Part shown: one piece after another, positions 21,821 through 28,578 of the stretch
Layout: every line of letters starts with the position of its first letter
Position numbering within the stretch: the first letter of the stretch is position 1
From: a virus
IMG/VR virus record: IMGVR_UViG_3300030518_000025
Location: 1-33,016 of that record
Reading direction: 5' to 3' (one strand)
Length of the DNA stretch: 33,016 nt
Translations under genes and position numbers: made by a program
Notes under the pieces: model-generated
The model's database searches: none
What the model saw: only the letters and a program-made list of their open reading frames with translations
Told to the model about the DNA's origin: nothing

Positions 21821-22049
21821 TGAATTTACCGATATGGACCCGACAAGAGACCCAGGCTACACAGCCATGAAGAATGCCCTCCATCGAATGCGCAATGGAA
21901 CCGACCAATTTGCAACACAAGCGGCACAGATTCTGACGATGAACACCAGCCAACGGAAAGCCTTCTATCGGCGCATGAAGAACGGCATGAATACCCCATT
22001 CATCAACGAGGTGCGGATGCAGACATTGGTGATGCGGCTAGGAGGATGA
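21798..22049 (+). CDS. Small hypothetical protein, 83 aa
   Basis: GTG start at 21798 (AAGGGG 7 bases upstream) with 23 bp overlap with the previous gene; ATG at 21834 is an alternative. Reads TDMDPTRDPGYTAMKNALHR then AAQILTMNTSQRKAFYRRMK, helical and basic. The stop TGA is followed by GAGATG of element copy 2, whose GGAGG lies inside this gene's end. Function unknown. Confidence 0.6.
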   Translation: MKSPIILDEFTDMDPTRDPGYTAMKNALHRMRNGTDQFATQAAQILTMNTSQRKAFYRRMKNGMNTPFINEVRMQTLVMRLGG

Positions 22050-22050
22050 G

Positions 22051-22269
22051 ATGGATACCCTCTTTAAACTAACCCGTCGTCTATTGGGGCTAGACGACGG
22101 GATATTAATGACGTTGGATGGCGACGGCTACGGCAGCTACCACGGCAACGGCAGCGGCTACGGCGTCAGCGGCTACGGCGACGGCGGCGGCAGCGGCGGC
22201 GGCGTAGGCGGCGACGGCAACAACGGCTACGGCGACGGCGACGGCCATGGTAGAGGTTACGACAATTAA
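22051..22269 (+). CDS. Gly-rich LTRRLLGLDDG element protein, copy 2, 72 aa
   Basis: MDTLFKLTRRLLGLDDGILM. GGAGG stands 5 bases before the ATG, the best evidence that the element is translated. The conserved head LTRRLLGLDDGILMTLDGDG is followed by Gly/Asp/Tyr/Asn/Ser repeats (GYGDGGGSGGGVGGDG). Stop TAA at 22267-22269 lies in TTAAGGAG, the ribosome site of the next gene. Relative to copies 1 and 3 the differences in the head are mostly silent. Function unknown. Confidence 0.65.
   Translation: MDTLFKLTRRLLGLDDGILMTLDGDGYGSYHGNGSGYGVSGYGDGGGSGGGVGGDGNNGYGDGDGHGRGYDN
22073..22101 (+). repeat. Element hairpin, copy 2
   Basis: CCCGTCGTCTA and TAGACGACGGG, 11 bp stem, loop TTGGGGC. Confidence 0.9.
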
Positions 22270-22279
22270 GGAGCAAGAA

Positions 22280-22501
22280 ATGGCCAAAACGGAATTACCG
22301 AAGACCCACTACTACGATATGGCACTTACCCTACTCGCACTGGAAAACAAGAAATGGATATCGAACAAAAATACATATAACCACTGGGACCCCGAAACGC
22401 GGCTCTGGTGGATCAAGCGAGTAGAGGAAGAAGCCGCTAAAGGCTTGCCAATGGCAACTGAATTGGTTGCCAAGGCATTGATGATAAGGATGACGAAATG
22501 A
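22280..22501 (+). CDS. Small hypothetical protein, 73 aa
   Basis: MAKTELPKTHYYDMALTLLA, start set by AAGGAG fused to the stop of element copy 2. Aromatic and charged: HWDPETRLWWIKRVEEEAAK. No membrane segment or motif recognised. Overlaps the next gene by ATGA. Its position between element copy 2 and the metallopeptidase suggests a module accessory, but nothing more can be said. Confidence 0.65.
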   Translation: MAKTELPKTHYYDMALTLLALENKKWISNKNTYNHWDPETRLWWIKRVEEEAAKGLPMATELVAKALMIRMTK

Positions 22502-22677
22502 ATACACATTACAAAGTATATTGGGAGATCGATATTTTCGCCGACTCCCCAGAAGCTGCTGCAGAGGTAGCATTGATGGCCCAGCGCGACTCTTCCTCGA
22601 CATGCACCTATTTCACAGTGTACGATGTCCGTACCGGAACTTCGATTGACGTCGACCTAAACACAAGCGGAGAATAA
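22498..22677 (+). CDS. Small conserved phage protein, 59 aa
   Basis: MNTHYKVYWEIDIFADSPEA: ATGA overlap with the previous gene and one base before the next ATG. The pattern Y.V.WEIDI.ADSPeeAA..A..iQRD..St...F.V.D is one I know from many small phage proteins of unknown function. Good composition and tight coupling make it real despite its length. Confidence 0.75.
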   Translation: MNTHYKVYWEIDIFADSPEAAAEVALMAQRDSSSTCTYFTVYDVRTGTSIDVDLNTSGE

Positions 22678-22678
22678 G

Positions 22679-23776
22679 ATGAACGAACAAGCCAAAGCCA
22701 AAACCAAGCTCACCCGCGCCCGAGCAACGCTGATCCTCGATCAGCCGTTCTTCGGTGCGCTGGCTCTGCGCCTGCACCTCGTCGAAGACGAAAACACAAA
22801 GACCATGTCTGTGGACGGTAAGACGATCCGCTACAACCCGGACTTCGTGAACGAGTGCAGCGCTGGCCTCACCAAAGCCGTCGTCGCCCATGAGGTCATG
22901 CACTGCGTCCTTGATCATATGGGACGGCTTGCCGAACGCGACCACCGTAAATGGAATCAGGCTGCAGACTACGCCATCAATCAGATTCTGGAAGATGTCG
23001 GTTTCAGCTTCGAAGGCACCGGCCTTCTCAACCCTGCATTCAAAGGTAAATCCGCTGACGAGATTTACACACTCCTGCCGGATACCCCAGAAGGGCAGAG
23101 CGACCCACTCGACAATATGACCCCAGGCGATCCTGACCCTGCGGCCAAGGCTGAAGCTGCGCGCGACTGGAAAGTTGCCACCATCCAAGCCAAGGAAGCT
23201 GCCAAGATCATGGGCAAGCTACCACAAGAAATCGAACGCCTGATCGATGGCCTGCTGGCCGCACAGGTCGACTGGAAAGAAGTCTTGCGCCGCTTCATCA
23301 ACGAACGCAGCAAGGACGACTACTCTTGGGCACGTCCGAACCGGCACATGATCGTGCATGGCGTGTACATGCCCAGCCTGTATAGCGAGAACATGGGCGA
23401 CATCGTGATCGGCATCGATACATCGGGCAGCATCAGCAACAAGGTACTGGAAAAATTCAGCGCGGAGTGCGACGGAATCATCGCTGAAACGCGACCGGCG
23501 AACGTGCATGTCATCTATTGTGATGCCGCTGTAAACCGGGTACAGGTCTTCGCTCGCGGCGAGCCATTTAAACTGGAAGCATGCGGCGGAGGTGGCACGC
23601 GGTTCTCGCCCGTATTTGAAAAGGTCGAAGAACTGGGCATCCGTCCGGTGTGCCTCGTCTACTTGACGGACTTGTACGGGGATCATTCTTTTGATCCTCC
23701 TGATTATCCGACGCTCTGGTGCTGCACGACTTACAATGTTGGGGCATTCGGCGAGACCGTAAGAATAGAGATTTAA
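22679..23776 (+). CDS. Metallopeptidase plus VWA-like domain protein, 365 aa
   Basis: MNEQAKAKTKLTRARATLIL. The N-terminal part carries HEVMH at 71-75 within VVAHEVMHCVLDHMGRL, and WNQAADYAINQIL at 92-104, which looks like the rest of a zinc site. The C-terminal half has a VWA-like domain: IGIDTSGS at 244-251 (MIDAS Asp-Ser-Ser region), GGGGTRF near 303-309 and YLTDLYGDH near 329-336. This combination is the partner expected for the MoxR-like ATPase at 19073. Substrate unknown. The start is set by GGAG upstream. The next gene, element copy 3, starts at once after the stop. Confidence 0.88.
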   Translation: MNEQAKAKTKLTRARATLILDQPFFGALALRLHLVEDENTKTMSVDGKTIRYNPDFVNECSAGLTKAVVAHEVMHCVLDHMGRLAERDHRKWNQAADYAINQILEDVGFSFEGTGLLNPAFKGKSADEIYTLLPDTPEGQSDPLDNMTPGDPDPAAKAEAARDWKVATIQAKEAAKIMGKLPQEIERLIDGLLAAQVDWKEVLRRFINERSKDDYSWARPNRHMIVHGVYMPSLYSENMGDIVIGIDTSGSISNKVLEKFSAECDGIIAETRPANVHVIYCDAAVNRVQVFARGEPFKLEACGGGGTRFSPVFEKVEELGIRPVCLVYLTDLYGDHSFDPPDYPTLWCCTTYNVGAFGETVRIEI

Positions 23777-23878
23777 ATGTGTGCCCTCGTTAAACTAACC
23801 CGTCGTCTATTGGGGTTAGACGACGGGATATTAATGACGTTGGATGGCGACGGCGACGGCTACGGCAGCGGTAGTTAA
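23777..23878 (+). CDS. Gly-rich element protein, copy 3, 33 aa
   Basis: MCALVKLTRRLLGLDDGILM then TLDGDGDGYGSGS. The shortest copy, with only a small Gly-rich tail; it starts directly after the metallopeptidase stop and has no clear Shine-Dalgarno site. The TAA at 23876-23878 is part of TTAAGGAG for the next gene. It shows that the head can exist almost without the repeat tract. Confidence 0.55.
   Translation: MCALVKLTRRLLGLDDGILMTLDGDGDGYGSGS
23799..23827 (+). repeat. Element hairpin, copy 3
   Basis: CCCGTCGTCTA and TAGACGACGGG, 11 bp stem, loop TTGGGGT. Confidence 0.9.
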
Positions 23879-23886
23879 GGAGAAAT

Positions 23887-24063
23887 ATGATGAGAACTCA
23901 ATTCGTACCAATAACTCCAGGAGGATCAGCCTGTGTACATCTGGCCTCGAAAACGGAGGTCGAGGCGTGGAAGAAACTGCTGAAAGATGCGGCGCACATG
24001 CCATACAAAACCAAAGAGAATTTCCAGAAGCGTGGATATACCGTTGAAGAATGGCCGGAGTAG
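23887..24063 (+). CDS. Small conserved phage protein, 58 aa
   Basis: MMRTQFVPITPGGSACVHLA (a second ATG follows directly), with AAGGAG upstream fused to the stop of element copy 3. Residues such as W..LLKDAAHMPYKT and the F.KRGYTVEEW end match a small phage family of unknown role. It is well preserved, with good codon use. Confidence 0.7.
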   Translation: MMRTQFVPITPGGSACVHLASKTEVEAWKKLLKDAAHMPYKTKENFQKRGYTVEEWPE

Positions 24064-24068
24064 ATAAA

Positions 24069-24281
24069 ATGAAAGTCAAAGAACTGATCTTGCGCTTGCA
24101 AGCCTGCGATCCTGAATTGATAGTCGTCGTAGACGGCTACGAAGGGGGCGTGACCGAAGTGCAGAACATTGTAGATCGCAAGCCCCTCAAACTGAACGTC
24201 AACGAAGATTGGTGGTATGGCGAGCACGAGATCGATAGCGCCGACCATGACTGCTTTGCAGTTTATATTTCAAGGGGCTAG
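24069..24281 (+). CDS. Small conserved phage protein, 70 aa
   Basis: MKVKELILRLQACDPELIVV; the pattern L.kLq..dPe..VvvdGYEGG and an acidic C-terminal part ending AVYISRG is common in phage small proteins and is of unknown role. I start at 24069 (AATG follows AGATAA), not the frame extension at 24051. Followed 3 bases later by the MGYRSDV gene. Confidence 0.75.
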   Translation: MKVKELILRLQACDPELIVVVDGYEGGVTEVQNIVDRKPLKLNVNEDWWYGEHEIDSADHDCFAVYISRG

Positions 24282-24284
24282 ATA

Positions 24285-24693
24285 ATGGGCTACCGTTCAG
24301 ATGTCGCATACGTGATCGCCGGCAAGAAGGAAGCCATCATTGCCTTCCTGCTGGTGTGCAAAATGGATCACCCTGAGGTCAACCTCGCTATCGACGAATG
24401 TACAATCGGAAGACTGGAGAAAGGCGTGCTTTTCATCGGGTTCTGCGCCAGCGATGTGAAGTGGTGTCCTAATTACGAAGACGTTAAATGTCATGACGTT
24501 CTTTGGAGTCTCGCCCAAGACCAAGAAACCTTGGAAGGTCAAAAGTGCATTATCGGAGAAGACGACAACGACATCACCAATGATAATTTTGGGGGATGGT
24601 GAGTTTGAGCTTTGGAGCCGTTTATCGATTAGTCGTAGCCTCAACATTGATCTGAATCTTGGAAAAGAGCATGATATACGGGAGACAGCATGA
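24285..24693 (+). pseudogene. MGYRSDV-type phage protein, frame broken by an extra G
   Basis: MGYRSDVAYVIAGKKEAIIA and the middle (KWCPNYEDVKCHDVLW) fit a known family of 'MGYRSDV' phage proteins of unknown function. Reading frame zero ends at 24602 after NDITNDNFGGW. Skipping one G of the run at 24591-24595 instead gives NFGDGEFELWSRLSISRSL to a stop at 24693, which fits the family's usual acidic end. That stop has the ATGA overlap with the next gene that the operon favours. So the gene is probably 24285-24693 with a +1 frameshift; it could also be a sequencing error. Confidence 0.75.
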
Positions 24694-25397
24694 GCGGAAT
24701 TAAGGAGCAAATGGAAGTGGCGTATGCTCTATCAGATTGCATACTCGCCGAAGTCGAACAAACCGAGTTCACATTCGATGAACTTTCCGAACGCGCCAAG
24801 GAAAAGGTGCGCGGTAGGTACCGCGAAACCCAGCTCGACTATGAATGGTGGGAGTATGTATATGAGGACGCTGTAACGCTCGGCGCATTAATCGGTATTG
24901 AGGTCGGGACAAATAGATCAGCTCCGAAGAACGGAAAATCCTACACTGAACCAGACATCAGTTTCTCTGGCTTCTGCAATCAAGGTGACGGCTGCTGCTA
25001 CTCCGGCACTCTCCACATTGATCAACTGCAAGGATGCGAGGCTAAGGTCAAGGCAGAATGCAGTGACCCCCTTCTACTCAGCATAGCCAGAGATGGAGAA
25101 GCCTTGTTTCGAGACATTCTGGTCGCCCGTGTCGCTCAACGTATGCAAGGTGTGGCAAGCGAGGACGCCATGACTGAATACAGCCGTTTCAGCATCATCG
25201 GTAATAGCCGGTATTACGCCACATGCACGGATAACGACGACGAACAATTCGACCTCGATGACTACGTCTCATCATTCGCCGACTGGATTTACGGACGCCT
25301 CGAAGCCGAGCATGACTACCTAATGAGCGATGAATGTATCGACGAGTCGATCAAGCAGTATGAGACGCTTTATGACGAATTCGGCTCTGAAGTCTAA
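24690..25397 (+). CDS. Conserved phage protein, 235 aa
   Basis: MSGIKEQMEVAYALSDCILA. The N-terminal FDELSERAKEKVRGRYRETQ and LDYEWWEYVYEDAVTLGALI, followed by DISFSGFCNQGDGCCYSG, form a pattern common in phage proteins sometimes labelled 'antitoxin of a stability system', a label I do not think is proven. The C-terminal half is acidic and helical. It overlaps the preceding gene's restored frame by ATGA. No catalytic motif seen. The 173 bases after it are regulatory-like, then the HNH gene. Confidence 0.75.
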   Translation: MSGIKEQMEVAYALSDCILAEVEQTEFTFDELSERAKEKVRGRYRETQLDYEWWEYVYEDAVTLGALIGIEVGTNRSAPKNGKSYTEPDISFSGFCNQGDGCCYSGTLHIDQLQGCEAKVKAECSDPLLLSIARDGEALFRDILVARVAQRMQGVASEDAMTEYSRFSIIGNSRYYATCTDNDDEQFDLDDYVSSFADWIYGRLEAEHDYLMSDECIDESIKQYETLYDEFGSEV

Positions 25398-25399
25398 GT

Positions 25400-25428
25400 A
25401 AGACAATAGAAAGATAGAAGGGTATACT
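25400..25428 (+). promoter_or_regulatory. Candidate promoter between the 235 aa gene and the HNH gene
   Basis: AAGACA, 17 bases, then TATACT, directly after the stop at 25397. Only four of six -35 bases match. The half-palindrome CTTAGAT follows at 25427. Confidence 0.35.
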
Positions 25429-25472
25429 TAGATTCAACGCTCGACCACGGACATTGTTAGCAAGGCTTCACA

Positions 25473-25555
25473 TGCTGAATGGCGGGTGCTACCCCGTTCG
25501 ACCAACTTCTGTAAGGGAGATTCAGCAGGTGAATTTTTTTTTTTTTTTTTTTTTT
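25473..25555 (+). other. Hairpin followed by 22 T before the HNH gene
   Basis: TGCTGAAT (25473-25480) pairs with ATTCAGCA (25520-25527) around a 39-base loop, and a run of 22 T begins 6 bases later (25534-25555). It resembles an oversized terminator, or an insertion scar. The region 25398-25570 holds no gene. Confidence 0.6.
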
Positions 25556-25570
25556 GTCTGGAAATCTAAG

Positions 25571-26059
25571 ATGAGTCTAACGCAGCAGAGAGTGAGAGAG
25601 CTTTTCGATTATGACCCAGAGACCGGGGTTATGACCCGGCGCATTACGCCTTCCGCCCGCGCCAAGAAAGGCGAGATCGCCGGCTACGACGATGGTAAGG
25701 GTTATCTTCAAGTATCAATCGCCGGCAAAAAATACCGGCTCCACCGGCTCGTTTGGTTCTGGGTTCATGGTGTATGGCCAAAGAACGATGTTGACCATCG
25801 GGACCGTAACCGCTCGAACAACCGGATCAAGAATTTAATGGCTGCGACGCGTGCCGAAAACTGCCATAACGCAGGGCTTGCGGCGCATAACACCTCTGGG
25901 TTCAAAGGCGTCAGCTGGTCAAAGAACATGAACAAGTGGGAAGCCAGGATCACCCTGAATGACTGCGGAAAAGTCCTCGGGTATTTCGACACACCAGAGC
26001 AAGCTTCTGCGGCGTACCTCGCCGCCAAACCAGCATATCACCCAACGGCGCCGATATGA
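25571..26059 (+). CDS. HNH endonuclease with AP2-like DNA-binding domain, 162 aa
   Basis: MSLTQQRVRELFDYDPETGV. An HNH nuclease domain spans about 1-95: YRLHRLVWFW near 56-65 (H58), VDHRDRNRSNN near 74-84 (D75, H76) and IKNL at 86-89. An AP2-like domain follows at about 108-150 (GFKGVSWSKNMNKWEARI, then GYFDTPEQASAAYLA). This is typical of free-standing homing endonucleases of phages. It is co-transcribed with the nuclease gene at 26056 by ATGA overlap. The frame is also open upstream through the T run (Phe repeats) but that is not protein-like. Confidence 0.9.
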   Translation: MSLTQQRVRELFDYDPETGVMTRRITPSARAKKGEIAGYDDGKGYLQVSIAGKKYRLHRLVWFWVHGVWPKNDVDHRDRNRSNNRIKNLMAATRAENCHNAGLAAHNTSGFKGVSWSKNMNKWEARITLNDCGKVLGYFDTPEQASAAYLAAKPAYHPTAPI

Positions 26060-26775
26060 AAACAATCCAGATAGTCCCAATCCCTCAGTGGTCAGCCTCA
26101 AAGCTCAAGACCTTCAGTCAATGCAAGCTCCGCACTCAACTTCAGTACGGGCAAAAGATTCCTGAGCCACCACGAGAGTTGAAGCCCGGGCAAACAGAAT
26201 TTCCGAATGAACGCGGCAGCCGCATCCATTTGGAGGCCGAAAACTATGCGCAAGGGCAAGGCGAGCTTACTCCGGCACTGACAAAATTCCGCCCCGAGTT
26301 CGACTCACTGAAACAGCTCTATGCGGATGGGAAAGTAGAGATCGAGCAGGAGTGGGCGTTTGATCGTCGATGGGTTCCAGTCGAGTGGCGGTCTCCTGAT
26401 GCCTGGCTTCGCGCGAAGCTCGACGTGATCGTTTTTCTGTCTGAGTATGAGGCAGTAATTGCGGACCATAAGACGGGCAAAAAGTTTGGCAATGAAGTCA
26501 GCCATATGCAGCAGATGCAGATTTATCAGCTGATCGCATTCCTACGCTACCCGAAGCTCGAATTTATAACGGTAGAACTTTGGTACCTCGATCAGGACGA
26601 TCTGACCCAGGCATCGTTCACTCGTGCCCAGGGGCTGCGATTTAAACCAGGCATCGAACGCCAGGCGCGAGCGCTAACCGACTGTACTGAGTTCCCTGCA
26701 AATCCCAACATTTTTACCTGCAAGTGGTGCCCCTACGGACCGACCGGCACCGGCCACTGTGAAAGGGGTGTGTGA
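26056..26775 (+). CDS. Cas4/RecB-like PD-(D/E)XK nuclease with Fe-S cysteines, 239 aa
   Basis: MKTIQIVPIPQWSASKLKTF. Cys23 is followed much later by FTCKWCPYGPTGTGHC at 221-235 (Cys222, 225, 235), as in Fe-S-containing RecB/Cas4 nucleases. The nuclease motifs are RGSRIH at 53-58, RAKLDVI with D123, IADHKTGK with D137 and K139, and QMQIYQL near 153-158. It may process DNA ends for recombination or replication. It is followed by the helicase and polymerase genes. No CRISPR is seen, so its role is not spacer acquisition here. Confidence 0.85.
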   Translation: MKTIQIVPIPQWSASKLKTFSQCKLRTQLQYGQKIPEPPRELKPGQTEFPNERGSRIHLEAENYAQGQGELTPALTKFRPEFDSLKQLYADGKVEIEQEWAFDRRWVPVEWRSPDAWLRAKLDVIVFLSEYEAVIADHKTGKKFGNEVSHMQQMQIYQLIAFLRYPKLEFITVELWYLDQDDLTQASFTRAQGLRFKPGIERQARALTDCTEFPANPNIFTCKWCPYGPTGTGHCERGV

Positions 26776-26993
26776 TGGGTGCATCAGACTGGGCATCAGG
26801 CACTGGCGGCTTGGCTTCCTCCGTGCGAAACCCCGGAAAAGCTAAAGCCAAGAGGGAAGAAAAGACGGGAGCGGTCATGGCTAAGAAAATCGCCAGTCAG
26901 CTCGACTATGAATCAGCGCGCCGTGCCAGCCAGAACAAGTTCTCGCCGGAAGAGATGCAGGCGGCAATTCTGAAATTCCAGGAGGCAACATGA
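26775..26993 (+). CDS. Small hypothetical protein, about 72 aa
   Basis: ATG at 26775 (MGASDWASGTGGLASSVRNP), just at the stop of the nuclease gene; a GTG one codon earlier overlaps it (GTGA). A second possible start at 26877 (MAKKIASQLDYESARRASQN) has GGAG upstream and a more protein-like sequence, so the first 34 residues are uncertain. Ends SPEEMQAAILKFQEAT, then ATGA overlap with the helicase. Function unknown. Confidence 0.55.
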   Translation: MGASDWASGTGGLASSVRNPGKAKAKREEKTGAVMAKKIASQLDYESARRASQNKFSPEEMQAAILKFQEAT

Positions 26994-28348
26994 TCTACAA
27001 ACCAATGGCCCATCAGAAAGTCTCCCTGAAGGCGATGGAGAAGACCGACATCGTTTTCGACATGAGTGATCCGGGATCGGGCAAGACATTCGTGCAGATC
27101 ATGGCCTACGCCAAACGTCGCAAACGTGCTGGCGGCTGCGCCCTGGTCATCGCCCCGAAGTCCCTGCTACGTTCGGCATGGGAGGATGACTTTCGGAAAT
27201 TCGCCCCGCAGATCATCTGCTCAGTAGCCTATGCAGAGAACCGGGATAAAGCCTTCGCTGCCGACGCCGATGTGTACATCACTAACATCGACGCGGTAAC
27301 ATGGCTACTGAAACAGAAGCCAGCATTCTTCAAGAAGTTTGACACTCTGATCATCGACGAGGTGAGCGCGTATAAGCACCACACCAGCGCCCGGTCCAAG
27401 GCGTTGAACAAGATCAAGAAGTATTTTCGGTACCGTTCGGCCATGTCCGGCACGCCGAACAGCAACACGATCTGCGACGTGTGGAATCCAGTACAGATTC
27501 TCGACGACGGCAAACGGCTCGGCAGGCAGTTCTTCGGCTTCCGTGCAGCGGTCTGCGCGCCGGAACAAGTCGGCCCACGTCCTGAAATGCTTAAATGGAC
27601 AGACAAAGAAGGCAGCGAAGAAGTGGTGTATGGACTGATCGCCGATATCACGATCCGGCACCGCTTCGAGGACTGCATCGATATTCCGGCCACGCACAGC
27701 TACACGATGACCTACCACCTGACACCCAGGCAGAAGAAGGCATACCGCGAAATGGAGTCGACACAGATCATGTGGCTGAAGAAAGAAGCTGCGGTAACTG
27801 CGATCAACGCAGCCGCCGTCACCACAAAGCTTTTGCAAATTTCTAGCGGTGCCGTGTATGAATCGTCGGAGAAATATCACGTTGTCGATACAGGCCGATA
27901 TGAGCTGATCCTTGATCTCGTCGAAGACCGCAAACACCCGCTTGTGTTCTTCCTGTGGAAACACCAGCGCGACGAACTCGTCAAACAGGCCGAGAAGCGC
28001 GGTCTGACGTACTGCGTGCTGGATGGACAGGCCACGGATAACGAGCGCACAGCAATGGTCAAGCACTATCAGGCAGGATTTTACGACGTGATGTTCGCCC
28101 ACCCAAAGAGCGCAGCACATGGGCTGACGCTGACCCGTGGCAGCACTACGATCTGGGCCTCACCGACGTATGACCTGGAGCACTTCAGCCAGGGCAACAA
28201 GCGGCAGGCGCGCGCCGGCCAGAAGGACAAGACCGAGATCATCGTGATCTTGGCCGAAGGCACGATTGAAACGAAGGTCTACGCACGACTGATGGAGAAG
28301 AACACGAAAATGAGCAATTTACTGGACTTGTTTGGGGAGGCGGCATGA
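26990..28348 (+). CDS. SNF2/DEAD-type helicase, 452 aa
   Basis: MIYKPMAHQKVSLKAMEKTD. Walker A is SDPGSGKT at 26-33, Walker B is the variant IIDEVSAYK at 121-129, motif III is SGTPNSN at 153-159, and a C-terminal helicase motif near NKRQARAGQKDKTE matches motif VI. The length and architecture fit SNF2-like phage helicases with short accessory domains. It probably unwinds or remodels DNA in replication or recombination. It overlaps the genes at both ends by ATGA, so it is co-expressed with nuclease and polymerase. Confidence 0.9.
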   Translation: MIYKPMAHQKVSLKAMEKTDIVFDMSDPGSGKTFVQIMAYAKRRKRAGGCALVIAPKSLLRSAWEDDFRKFAPQIICSVAYAENRDKAFAADADVYITNIDAVTWLLKQKPAFFKKFDTLIIDEVSAYKHHTSARSKALNKIKKYFRYRSAMSGTPNSNTICDVWNPVQILDDGKRLGRQFFGFRAAVCAPEQVGPRPEMLKWTDKEGSEEVVYGLIADITIRHRFEDCIDIPATHSYTMTYHLTPRQKKAYREMESTQIMWLKKEAAVTAINAAAVTTKLLQISSGAVYESSEKYHVVDTGRYELILDLVEDRKHPLVFFLWKHQRDELVKQAEKRGLTYCVLDGQATDNERTAMVKHYQAGFYDVMFAHPKSAAHGLTLTRGSTTIWASPTYDLEHFSQGNKRQARAGQKDKTEIIVILAEGTIETKVYARLMEKNTKMSNLLDLFGEAA

Positions 28349-28578
28349 ATCTGAGTACGCCTGAAAATGTCGAGCTACTGCAAGCAGCAGTCGAGGCAAA
28401 AGTTGCTTACTGGGACGCAATCTGCAATCTGGAACATGCGTTAAAAGTTGATGATGATCTCTCTGATCGTGCTAGTGATGCAATCCATGAATGGATTGAG
28501 TCAGCCGCCGTAAGCGGCGGAAACGATATCACAATGGACGACCTCAAAAGCGTAATCGAATTATCGGAGGTCGAATGA
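28345..28578 (+). CDS. Small acidic protein, 77 aa
   Basis: MNLSTPENVELLQAAVEAKV with ATGA overlaps on both sides. Helical and acidic (EAKVAYWDAICNLEHALKVD, MDDLKSVIELSEVE). It lies between the helicase and DNA polymerase genes, so it may be an accessory to one of them, but no family is recognised. Confidence 0.7.
   Translation: MNLSTPENVELLQAAVEAKVAYWDAICNLEHALKVDDDLSDRASDAIHEWIESAAVSGGNDITMDDLKSVIELSEVE

Noticed and set aside
25430-25530. tRNA-like sequence with GTTCGACC
   Set aside because: No acceptor, D- or anticodon stems could be folded around it.
26056-26775. CRISPR-associated Cas4
   Set aside because: The fold and cysteines fit, but there is no array or other cas gene; RecB/Cas4-like nucleases are common in phage replication operons.
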